A stretch of 64,000 bases of DNA from Symsagittifera roscoffensis (taxonomy: Eukaryota > Xenacoelomorpha > Acoela > Convolutidae): assembly GCF_963678635.1 (NCBI RefSeq), contig NC_087070.1, positions 50,565,989 through 50,629,988 on the forward strand, given 5' to 3'. Each line of letters starts with the position of its first letter. Position 1 is the stretch's first letter. Shown here one piece after another: positions 1-9,719 of the stretch. The position numbers and the translations under genes are program-made. The notes beneath the pieces were generated by a model that saw nothing but the letters and a program-made list of their open reading frames with translations, was not told the DNA's origin and did not search any database.

Positions 1-179
1 CAAGTGGTTTAAAATAGGGTTCGCCTTCCCTTCGGTTTACCGTCTTCCTAAACCAGTTACCTCCGTAGCTGAATGGTTTTGACAGTGGGGCTCGCTGAAG
101 GTTTCTGTCTACTTCGTCCGAAGGGTCGCTCTCATACCCCTTTTTGTCTGTCGCTATGTTTTCCATCCTTGAATGCGTC

Positions 180-1970
180 GTCAGTCTTGCGCTCTATCCT
201 TTGATAGTATTGACTTCCCTTTATCTAAATTAATCGCGTGTGAGACCAGAGATTTCCAAAACGTGTTAGTGGATCTATTAAAATGTTATGAAAAAGGGCA
301 GCATCCAATGGATGATTGTTTCGTTGAACGAACATTCCAAATGATTTTATCAATAGCAGTATTTAAAGATGGTTTTGGATCGTTAAACGACATTGCCAAG
401 AGTTTTGCTTTAAACGTGTAGATGAGTCGTTCTACGACTCCGTTGGGTCTGTAATCCTCGAAAGTACAGGGTTTAATCTTATGTTGTTCTTCTCGCAGAA
501 GTTTCTAAAATCGTTAGAAGCAAAACATGACCCATGGTCGACTCTAATAGACTTCGGAAATCCGCGAAGGTGACAATAATATGTCATGAATGCCCAAATC
601 GAAGAAGCCGAGGTGTTATTCACTACCTTTGCTGACGGAAACTTTGAGAAACGATTGATACATACTAAAAGGTATTTCGAGTTGCCCCAATTTTTGCCCA
701 ATGGACCTGCAAAGTCTAAATCTATTTCTCTGTTTGGTTCAGCCAGAATCGGTAATTTCTCTATATTGTTTGTACCCATTATCACTTTTAGATTCTTACC
801 GGCCTTGATGCACTGAATGCAGTTTTTTCCGTGGTAGTAAATATCTCTGTACACATGTGGCCACCAAATGTTTTCTGCCAGAGATTTCATTCCGATTTGA
901 CCTGGTTGAGTTTCGTGTAGTAGCGACAGGAATGGCGACCTCAGACCTGCTGGAACTATCAGTTTGTTATCATTAAATAACAATCTTTCTTTAACATGGA
1001 TGTCTCTCTGAAAATTCTTTAGGTAGGCTCCGAATCTATCCAATGGCCTGCCTTCTTCTACCGCCTTCTTCACATCCTTGAGGATTTTTTCCTCGTCCGT
1101 CATGAGTCTGATTAGTTTGTTCGAGCAATGATCGGTGAGGGATAACGGATTGTCTAACAACTTGAGATCTCTCTTATATTTGGTCAGTAGTTTTTTGTGG
1201 ATGTCCGACATTACATCGTTGTTGAAGTTCAGTAAAATTCCTTTATTTTCTGCCCTGACGGAAATTTTTAGCAAGTTCACCGATGTGAGGAAATCTTCTA
1301 ACAGCTTTTTATTTTCTGAGCTTATGGACTGAATAACTGATAATAGTGACTGGGCAAGAAAAAATAAGAAGGTTTTACCTGACAAGTAAAAATAAATAAA
1401 ATCGAATTTCGAAAGATTTAAGGGAACACAACCGCTTGTACAGGACTCTGAACGCGAGTGATTGGAATTACAAATTCTAATTGTGTCGTTGACGTAATTC
1501 AGAATTTTCGAGAAGAACGACCGTTGGATGCTTAGCGTTAATTCTTTCTTTCCGCCCATTGGATTATTACAATCCAAGTTACTAATAGTAGTTACATCCA
1601 CTAGATTGTACAATTCGTTCTTTTTACAATAATTTTTTTTACGGTCAATATTTACAGAGAGGTTTTCCACATTCTTTTTAACTGTTGCCACTACCAATTC
1701 GCTATCGTAATTTGAGGTTGGGAGGGCTTTTCCTGAAGGTAATCTAGACAGTAGATCTGTAAATCCCATTTCTTTTCCCGGTATGTGTTTGATCTTGAAA
1801 TTAAATGCTAAAAGTCGATTTACCCAACGGGTTAGTCTGCTGTGCATAGTTTTGTTGCTATGATTGGCATTTAAGGCTGATAACAATGCCTTATGGTCCG
1901 TTACAGTTTCAAAATCAGCGCCATACAAGTAGTTTTTAAAATGCTCTGTAGCCCAGACTACTCCCAACAA
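180..1970 (-). pseudogene. pol: RNase H and integrase, frameshifted near the C-terminus
   Basis: The 512-residue open frame 432-1,970 starts inside RNase H (VTDHKALLSAL, then HIPGKEMGFTDLLSRLP), crosses a long linker and enters integrase. The zinc-binding part ends in CIQC. In the first-histidine region I read ETQPGQIG where gypsy relatives usually have a second histidine, so zinc binding may be damaged. Core catalytic acids are visible in EIDLDFAGPL and IRVDHGSCFAS. The frame is lost at about 432, but the next frame over continues with the NGVVERL segment that carries the third catalytic acid, then the integrase C-terminal region down to about 180 with one further stop. Confidence 0.85.
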
Positions 1971-2119
1971 TTCTAATTCGTTTGTAGATTATTTCGTTTC
2001 GTGGCTATTTTAAAATCGGGAAGCGAATGCTATTGTTAACCAATTCTCCCCGTCCCATTGTTCTTAAGTGGCTCCCAGACCGCTATGTGAAGCGTCTGTT
2101 TTTAATCTTGACATCCTTT

Positions 2120-3605
2120 TTATGTCAAAGTGTTTGTTCTCTGTAATGTTGACGATATGTTTTTGAGTTCTTCGAACGCCTTCGTGTGATCGTCGTTCCA
2201 TTGGTAAACTGATTTTGTTACTAGAAGTGGTCGTAAGGGGGAACTTAGGGTTGACAAGTTCGGGACGAACTTCATATATTGGTTGATTGAGCCAGCCACA
2301 CTATTTCGTTTTAGAAAACTGCACATTTCTCCCATTTTACCGCCATTTTCTTGTTATCCAAGATGTCTAAAATTTTTGATAATATCGTTTTGTGTTCATT
2401 TAATGATCCTTTCGAAGCTATTTAAATGTCGTCGATATAACAATTGGTAAAAGGAATGTCTTTCAATAAAGAATCCATCACCCTCTGGAATTCGTTTGGC
2501 ATATCGCCTAGTCCGTAAAATCCCGTTAAAAACCTATAGGTCCCGATGGTTTCACCCCCTACAATCCTAAAATTGCACTGTTTGCTAGTGTCTGTACATA
2601 CTTGTAGTTGACTGTACGCATTTTTTAGATCAAAATTACTAAACCAAACTTCCCCTGAATCTTTGCTGGAAAGTTGGAAAGCTATGTTGTCGATGAGCTC
2701 GTGTATGTTTGGCATTTGTTATTTGTTCTTGAATATCTGGTTATTTAATAGTTTCGAATCTAATGCCAACTTGATACTACCGTCTTTTTTTCTTGTTATC
2801 ACTATTGGACTTATAAAACAGTCTTCATCGCATTTGTTTAACTTCACAACATGCCCCTTTTTTCAATTCTATTTAATTCCATCTTTACATTATCTAATAA
2901 ATGCAGGGAACTCTTCTGCCTTTGGTTTGAATAGGTTTGAATGGAGAGTGGAAATGATTAATTTTTCTGTCCAATGGTATTTTCCCTACTCTGTTAAATA
3001 ATCCTTTGTACTTATGATACAGATTAAGAATTGTGTCTGAATGATTGCTTAACTTACACAACTCGGGGAGTGTTACGTTGCTGACGGGTAGTAGAGGCTG
3101 TCGTTGAGCTATTTTGATTCCAATTCGTGGTAAATTATCGTTACCCAAGATATTCCTCTCATGTCCAGAAGTGATAAAAAATGGAGTTTCGTCCGCGGTC
3201 CATCCATTGGATTGTATTCTCACTAGAACTTTCTCGATGATGCTGATTGTTTCATTGGTAAACCCGCAGTATACTTTTCTTTTCTAGTCTTCTTGTCTAC
3301 TGGGTGTATTTTCAATTGTGGGTTTCTCAACTTCATTTCGTGCCGGACCTTTTGCTTCAGAAAACTCACTGGGCTCGCAGAATCCACTGGAATGTTCAGA
3401 TTAATCGTCTCCCAGTCCGATGTTAATTAATTTCTTGGTTTCCAAGCCATTGGTGTCATAGATGGTTCTGATGTTAAGAACGGAATAGTCGTCGTTGTCA
3501 CTGATCCCCTCTTCGGTCCACGCGTTAATCACACCGCAAAAATTTTCTTCGCTTCTTGCTTGAAGGTCTTTTCGGGAATATGAACAATTCGACTATTTAC
3601 AGATT
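2120..3605 (-). pseudogene. pol: protease remnant and reverse transcriptase, broken
   Basis: RNA-directed DNA polymerase of the gypsy element, now in fragments. The stretch 3,230-3,605 is heavily broken. A retropepsin C-terminal-like NILGNDNLPRIGI segment lies at the head of the 2,894-3,223 frame, which runs into the N-terminal RT connector (cysteine-poor, with VGKIPLDRKINHF). The frame 2,422-2,715 holds the palm and fingers, with FDLKNAYSQL and the catalytic YIDDI box at its end. The frame 2,120-2,335 holds the thumb/RNase H connector (SVYQWNDDHTKAFEELK). The frames are separated by stops and frameshifts. Confidence 0.8.
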
Positions 3606-3608
3606 CTT

Positions 3609-4570
3609 CTACAGTATATAAGCAGCGGGTTTTCTTCCTTTCAATTTACACAGTCTTCCAAAAAGTCCTTTATATATACAAATATTACAAACTATTTCCT
3701 TCGCCGGACACACATTCAGATGACCCTTGGTAAACGCATTCCCGCATTTCATACAAGTATTTGATCTTTCTATGTTCAAGCTTGGTTCCTTTTTTTTTAA
3801 ATTTTTATTCACTCTGCCGCTACTTCCTGTCGTGTTGAATGATCTAGTCATATTTGTTAGTTTCAGATGGTTGTAGTAGCCTTTTTCAACGATGACTGCT
3901 TGGTTGAATGCATCCACTGGTTTAAGAGTTTCCGAGAGGGTTCTTCATTACAATTTTTCATGTATAAAATAAATACATCTCTGATCCACTCCTGTTCAGC
4001 GTTGATTCCAATTTCGCATGATATTGCTAAGTCTGATAGTGCGCCCCAAAATTGTTCGTAGGATTCTCTATACTTTTGTTTCCTGCTTAGTAATTTATAT
4101 CGTTCAAACGTTATATTTGTCAGTTTGATAAACGCAGCTTCTAGTAGTTCGAAAAATTCTTTGAACGAGATTCCTAGGACTTTCACCCTTGGGTGTTTTT
4201 GAGCAAACACTCTCTTTCCTTCCGCTCCTAGGGCCAAGTATAGGATTGATCTTAATTTTTTGTCGGTCTCATATCTCCTCATTTCTCCGTATTTTCGTTT
4301 CTCTTCTGCTAGTATTTCATCTTCTGCGTGCTCGTAGACTCGCCTAGTCTCATTATTCCTGGCCTCTCTAGCTTTCCTCTGTTGGTCAGTTTCTGAATCC
4401 AGGGCGCCTTCTAGGATTGGTAACGTTTAGACATCTAGATTTTCCTTCGCAATGATAGCCAGGTGAAACTGGTCTATCCAGTTGTTCCATTGGGTGGGAG
4501 GTTCTACCGTGTGGTTTGGGCAAAAGGCAGGTATTCCCCGCAGATTCGAATCAGTTGTTGACTGCGCCAT
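3609..4570 (-). pseudogene. gag polyprotein of the gypsy element, broken
   Basis: Structural protein that would form the retroelement particle and bind its RNA. The likely start codon is the complement of 4,568-4,570 (first residues MAQSTTDSNLRG). A TAA stop interrupts the frame after residue 47 (complement of 4,427-4,429). The same frame then resumes and runs to 3,863 through a helix-rich capsid-like part. A frameshift near 3,910 moves to another frame (3,609-3,917) that carries a zinc-knuckle-like CMKCG...HLNVC segment and a second cysteine pair before its stop. Two lesions show that it cannot be translated as one protein. It is upstream of pol, as expected. Confidence 0.75.
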
Positions 4571-4774
4571 AATAAAAATAGGAAGTTACCACTGGTAATT
4601 CTGTTATCTAACTAAGTTTAAAAGGAATAAAAGTAATGTGTGAATTAAAACTGACTGTGGTCTAAAAAGAGCAACTAGTGACTCGAAGTCCACTGGAATT
4701 CGTAGAGTAGACGTTAGCTGGTACTTGATTAATCGATAAAGGTCAAGGTTAAGACATACTAAAATACTAAATCA

Positions 4775-5160
4775 CAACACAGGGATTCGACCCCCTGCCG
4801 ACCCAAAGGGTCCCCGTTTTGTACTATTTTGAGATATCCATTTTTGGTGACGGACCCTAAGAAATTTCTAAAGCCAACTTCCGCGCCAATATATACTAAT
4901 TTTGAGGGGGGAGCGCGTGCAGATAAAACGCAATTTTTCTGTCGAAATTTTCCAAAAATTATCTAAAAAACGCAATTTTTAGCCTGTTTTTCAAACATTT
5001 GACTGCGGCGCAAAAAATTTGGTGACAATGGGGTTTTTATAGTGATTTAGGAAAGCTAAGAAATTCAATTTGGTCGACCTAAAAAAAGGTCATCAAAATT
5101 TTTGAAGTTTTTCGAAAATCCGCCCCCACCCTTAAGAAAATCCTAGATCGGCCCCAGGCA
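4775..5160 (+). mobile_element. MITE-like element, family M1, fullest copy
   Basis: Begins near an AGGGATT...CCCCCTG block and a GACCCAAAGGGTCC palindrome. It continues with TGTACTATTTTGAGATATCC, an AGCGCG block and AATTTGGTCGACCTAAAAAA, and ends near CCTAGATCGGCCCC. Other copies in this window end in CTAGATCCGCCCCT and begin with GGCGGATTTAGGGGG, which makes a short terminal inverted repeat of the GGGGCGGATYTAG type. Such termini are common in hAT-like MITEs; this assignment is inference. No ORF is present. Confidence 0.6.
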
Positions 5161-6042
5161 AAAATGGCCTTTCTTATACCCCCTGAATTTTTCGAAAAAT
5201 ATTTGAAGTTGAAGTATTTTTTTACATTTGAGCTCAAAAAGCTGATATCTTTAACAAGAAAAAAGTTTTGTTTTTTGGTAATAATTATCATTTCAACTGC
5301 CAAAAGTTAACAGAACAAAAAAAACCATCACAAGCATTTATTCACAAGTCCAGATAATCCACAAAAACTAACACAAATAAGCCGCTTTTTTCAGAAGTCG
5401 AAAAAATAACAAATTAAGTAATCAAACAAAGTTTGTTATTTTTCGACACTCAAGATTGTTATACTCAGAGTAGAACATAAACAGCAAATTTAGAGTCCAG
5501 TAGACACCGGTCGATTTGAGCATCTAACTTTTCAATTTTTTCCTGTTACGGACTTTAAAAAAGAATTAGAACGTGAGTGCTGGCTCTGTATTGATGATGA
5601 TCGACTCAAAACTGCTTCCAGACACTACTAAAATCATGAAAAAGAATGGCAAAATGGTTTTAAAAAATTGGGTTCATGAGAAACCAATCTTTTCTGGAAA
5701 CCATTCCTGTTATACTGTTTCTGGATGAAAAAATTTGAGCTCTTCTTTAATTGCTTTCCTAATTCAGAAGATGAGGCAAAAAATTATATCAGAAGCAAAT
5801 TTTTAGGTTAAGTCATAAAAAACACGGTTTTTTGAACACAGATAAACTTCTAGCAAAAAATTGCATCCAAAAACTCATTCACAAATTAGGCACAATTATC
5901 AGCTGTAACTACCACGATTGACTAGCCACTATTTCAATTTTTTGCTTAATGCTGTCCCCTTTTCTAGAAAAAATCATAGAACATTTTGATTAAAAAATTG
6001 GAAAAAATGATGTTTTTCATTGATTACCATCATCATGTTTTA
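5161..6042. other. No gene seen; one hairpin
   Basis: AT-rich sequence upstream of the GPCR exon, presumably its intron. I see no exon-like ORF. A strong hairpin lies at about 5,397-5,446: GTCGAAAAAATAACAAA pairs with TTTGTTATTTTTCGAC with one bulge and an ~18-nt loop. Nothing else stands out. Confidence 0.5.
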
Positions 6043-6926
6043 GCATACAAGAAGACCTCAGCTCAGATTGCGACAAAAGAGCAGAAAATTCTGAACGCTA
6101 CTTTTTTGAGACTTCTGAAACTTTAAAGCCAGGAAGAAGCGCCGAAACATATTCTCTTATGTCTAACAAAACTTTGAGCGCTTCTACCGCGCTTCTTCTA
6201 TCAGCGTCTGGGAAACTTGAAACTGCAAACGAGCGCACTCTAACTTCGAATAATGGAAATAAAGATGAAATCAGTCTTGATTTTGATGTACCGGTTGAAA
6301 TTTCATGCAACGACAATTCAAAAGTCCGTTCACTCGATCGATCAAAATCTTATCCCGACACTAGATTTGATGAATCAAAACTAGCCCGCGGAAACAGATC
6401 GTCCTGCACTTGTGCGGACCTTGGATTTGAGTCAAGCTGTTGCTGCAGTAAACATCACAGTTTGCTACGCCCTTTGGATTCAATATTTCGAGTACGCTTC
6501 GCAAGTTTGATTTTCGGATCCGTAGGCAAAAACAACAAGAGTGTTGCTCAAAATCCGACAAAAGCTGTCGTGGAAAAACATCATGATGACGACGAAGCAT
6601 TTTGGACCTCGTCTTCTAAGAATTCGTGCTCTTGGCCGAACACCGCGAAGAGAATAAGACGCAATAGACATGGTCGACATAAAGTGACGTTTTCCTTTTT
6701 CTGCATTTCGATGGTATTTCTGGCAATCCATACACCTCGAATTGTGCTAGAGTTCTTGGAAATTTTCCATTTAGTTGAACACATTTTTTCCAGAGACATT
6801 TTCAACCAGATGTTGAAATGGTGTGAAATAATGTATTTGATGCATTTTAATTTGTGTTGTGTTTTCTACGTGTACTGTAACAGACATTTGTACAAGGCAT
6901 TTCGCCGATTTCGAAGTTATATCTAG
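6043..6926 (+). CDS. Rhodopsin-family GPCR, C-terminal exon (partial)
   Basis: The plus-strand frame is open from 6,024 to a stop at 6,924-6,926. A good acceptor (CATGTTTTAG) ends at 6,042, so I start the exon at 6,043 rather than at the internal ATG at 6,159. The first ~200 residues are polar, rich in Ser, Asn and Cys, and look like a long third intracellular loop ending in the basic run KRIRRNRHGRHK. TM6 follows (FSFFCISMVFLAIHTPRIVL, with PRIV as in FMRFamide/neuropeptide receptors), then TM7 (IMYLMHFNLCCVFYVYC) and a short basic tail RHLYKAFRRF. The usual NPxxY is absent; FYVYC takes its place. TM1-TM5 are not found and should lie 5', beyond the retrotransposon or outside the window. It could also be a pseudogene fragment. 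Confidence 0.65.
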
Positions 6927-8055
6927 CTGGTTATAATGACAACCAGGTGGAACTACTGTTCAACTGGAAGCTTTTGAGCTGGAGTGACAAACAATCTAAA
7001 CCTGTTTAGAAGGGTATCTTAAATTGCTTATGATAAAAATCATTGTGGCGCCATTTTTAGTCAATCAGCATGACATTATTTGTTTGTTTGTTGGTGTTTT
7101 TCATTTGTTGACATTATTTGACATTATTCATGACATTATTTGTTTATTGGTGTTTTTATGATATTACTTTTGATACTAATGTATATTTTTATGAACATAT
7201 TATACTCTGGAAAGCTAATGCAAATTATTTTTTAATTTCTTGATTAACCAAAAGAATAATTTAGAAAAACAAATTTTGAAGTTTTTCAGCAAAACTTTTT
7301 TTATAATAGTCAAATCGTTCTGAAACATCTCTTTCATTTCTTAACGATTCACTGAGTAACTAAAAAGGAAAACGAAAAAAAACGTTTGCCAGAAAAAAAC
7401 AAAGCTTCATTTTTATCAAATTTTTCCAAAGCAATTTAAACTGACCTGTGACGCTCGGAACCAGAACCAGCAGACTTTTGAAGTGGATGTTCAAAATTTT
7501 TTTACAGACTCTTTTTTTATGATTAATTAACAGCAAACACTTTTGGAAAAATAAGCTGATCCACAATCAAATGTTTCTATCAACAAATCAATTTTGTGTG
7601 AAACACAATCGACGTGTTAACACTTTTTCTAAGCAAGTGCACGATTGTTCAGAAAAAATACATTTGCATTGTTTTTGGGTAAACTATGGCGATTAATTTT
7701 TTTTAGTTTTGGTGGTGTCAGCTAAAAATAGATAGACAACTCTGAAAGAAAATAAGTAAAGATATGAAAACAGGGGCGGTTTTAGGAAGAAGGTTGAGGG
7801 ACGCCCTTTCTCTCTCAGGAATTCGAACAACCCGCAGCGAAGTTCTATGGATAAAAATTGCTGAAAGTTTGGACAAATTTTATAGAACATTCCGAGGCCA
7901 AACTGTATATTCTGTGCATTGTAAGCGGATTACGCAACAGGCCAAAATCAAATTTGTCGCGGAATTTGCAATATTGCGACTTTTCTTTGATCTTCTTTGC
8001 TGTTTTGGTTTCCACAAACAAATGCCTAAAACACTGAGCCGCTCAAAATCGCTAC
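6927..8055. other. No gene seen; short direct repeats
   Basis: AT-rich. At 7,070-7,165 a segment built on GACATTATTTG and TTGGTGTTTTT occurs two to three times in tandem. An AGGGGCGGTTTTAGG motif near 7,772 resembles an end of repeat family M1. The open frame at 7,764-8,063 has no recognisable domain and I treat it as chance. Confidence 0.4.
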
Positions 8056-8634
8056 AAAATTAGGCGATTTTGCGGAATCCGCAACCGTATTTGCGGAATC
8101 CAGAATAATTTTTGGAATCTACAACCCAATAATAAGACATTTGTAAAGTTAAATTGATCTGTTGCGGATTCCGCAACTGTAAGCGGAATCCGCAAATTGT
8201 AAGCAGAGTCAGCAAAAAGTTAGTGGAATCAGTATTTTTTTTGCGGATTCCGTTTACAGATATGTATATGTGTAGCATAGCGATCAAAATTTTATCTTTT
8301 AATTACTGGTCACCAAAAAAAATCAATCTGAGTTACTACAATGATCAGCTACCAGTTGAAATACCAAAAGTTTGCTCTCAGTTCCTGTCAACCCAACTTC
8401 GATTTCAAATTCTATCAACTTCGATCTCAATTTCGATCTCAATTCATTAGAAACGGAATCTACTAGATCATCATTAATTGATATTGATGGAATCTCAAAT
8501 ACTGACCAGTATTTGGAATTTATGCCGTCCCAAATACTGACCTAATTCGGCGATATGATGTGCGTTGTATTTCCAAAAAATCTGCAGCCAATGATTAGAA
8601 ATATTGAAAATATTCGGCATTAAGCTTCTAAAAT

Positions 8635-8667
8635 CAGTATTTGGGATTGACGCAATCCCAAATACTG
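8635..8667. repeat. Perfect 15-bp stem hairpin, copy 1
   Basis: CAGTATTTGGGATTG, loop ACG, CAATCCCAAATACTG: a perfect 15-bp stem with a 3-nt loop. It lies in a ~128-bp tandem unit with copies 2 and 3. Confidence 0.8.
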
Positions 8668-8762
8668 AACTAGACTAGCGATATGCTGTGTGCTGTGTTT
8701 CCATACACTCTAAAACCAATGATTACAAATACTGAAAATAATCGTTCTTAAGCTTCTAAAAT

Positions 8763-8795
8763 CAGTATTTGGGATTGACGCAATCCCAAATACTG
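8763..8795. repeat. Perfect 15-bp stem hairpin, copy 2
   Basis: Same stem and loop as the copy at 8,635, 128 bp downstream, inside the same surrounding unit (AAGCTTCTAAAAT before, GAYYTAGAYKRGCGATA-like sequence after). Confidence 0.8.
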
Positions 8796-9270
8796 ACCTA
8801 GATGGGCGATACGCTGTGTGCGTTTCCATACACTCTCAACCCAATGACTTCAAATATTGAGCTTATTCGGTGTTGTGTTTCCAAAATATTAAAAGGTGAC
8901 ATCCACCGATTTAGTTAACAAATGTTTTGAGATTTCTTCGTGGCTTCTGCTGACAATGGTTAAGTGCTTGCCTTTGAGTTTCGCATTGCTATAGATAAGA
9001 ACTCCAGCTGTAGCTTTTAATTGTTCATCTTCAAGTTCAGTAACAAATAAAGTTCTGAATCCACTTACAGTTTGTAAAATCGGCTTTATTTTGTGGATTC
9101 CGCTTACAAAGTTTGCAGATTCCACTTGCATTTGCTGATTCGACTTATATTTTGTGGAATCTACTTACAGTTGCGGAATCCAGAACAGCTAACTATATTC
9201 GCTCGTTGCTAAGCTTCCAAATTCGCTTGATGCTAAGCTTCCTAAATTTTTGTTGTTAAGCTTCCAAAAT

Positions 9271-9303
9271 CAGTGTTTGGGATTGACGCAATCCCAAATA
9301 CTG
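9271..9303. repeat. 15-bp stem hairpin, copy 3
   Basis: As copies 1 and 2 with one stem mismatch (CAGTGTTTGGGATTG on the 5' side). It precedes the second half of the duplicated block. Confidence 0.75.
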
Positions 9304-9719
9304 ACGTAGATGGGCGATATGCTGTGTTGCATTTCCATACACTCTCAACCCAATGATTCCAAAAATTGAGCTTAATTGGTGTTTTGTTTCCAAAATATTA
9401 AAAGGTGACATCCACCGATTTAGTTAACAAATGTTTCGAGATTTCTTCGTGGCTTCCGCTGACAATGGTTAAGTGCTTGCCTTTGAATTCCGCATTGCTA
9501 TAGATAAGAATTCCAGCTGTAGTTTTCAATTGTTCATATGCAAGTTCAGTAATAAACAAAATTCTAAATCCACTTACAGTTTGCGAAATCCGCTTACAAT
9601 TGCGGATTCCGCTTACAAAATTTGCGGATTCCACTTACATTTGCGGATTCCACTTATATTTTGCGGAATCCAATTACAGTTGCGGAATCCAGAGCATCTA
9701 GCTATATTCGCTTGTTGCA

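Larger units (their letters stand above)
1..4600 (-). mobile_element. Ty3/gypsy-type LTR retrotransposon, decayed, left end cut by window
   Basis: Reading the minus strand from about 4,570 to 180 gives, in order, gag with a zinc knuckle, a protease remnant, reverse transcriptase, RNase H and integrase. RT-RNaseH-integrase is the Ty3/gypsy order. Each domain is interrupted by stops or frameshifts, so the copy is dead. I could not find a matching LTR pair: the 3' end lies at or beyond base 1, and on the other side a MITE-like repeat begins near 4,775. No target duplication can be given. Confidence 0.9.

Noticed and set aside
60-140. tRNA-like segment (GTAGCTGAATGGTTTTGACA fits an A box)
   Set aside because: No B box or cloverleaf pairing follows at the right distance.
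4770-4815. Primer-binding-site-like sequence (minus strand TGGGTCGGCAGGGGGTCGAA) upstream of gag
   Set aside because: It looks like a tRNA 3'-end complement, but the same AGGGATT...CCCCCTG...GACCCAAAGGGTCC block begins the M1 repeat copy at 21,193 in the P450 intron, so it belongs to the MITE-like repeat, not to the retrotransposon.
7764-8063. 99-codon plus-strand open frame
   Set aside because: No domain, no splice context, begins in an M1-like end and runs into a repeat field.
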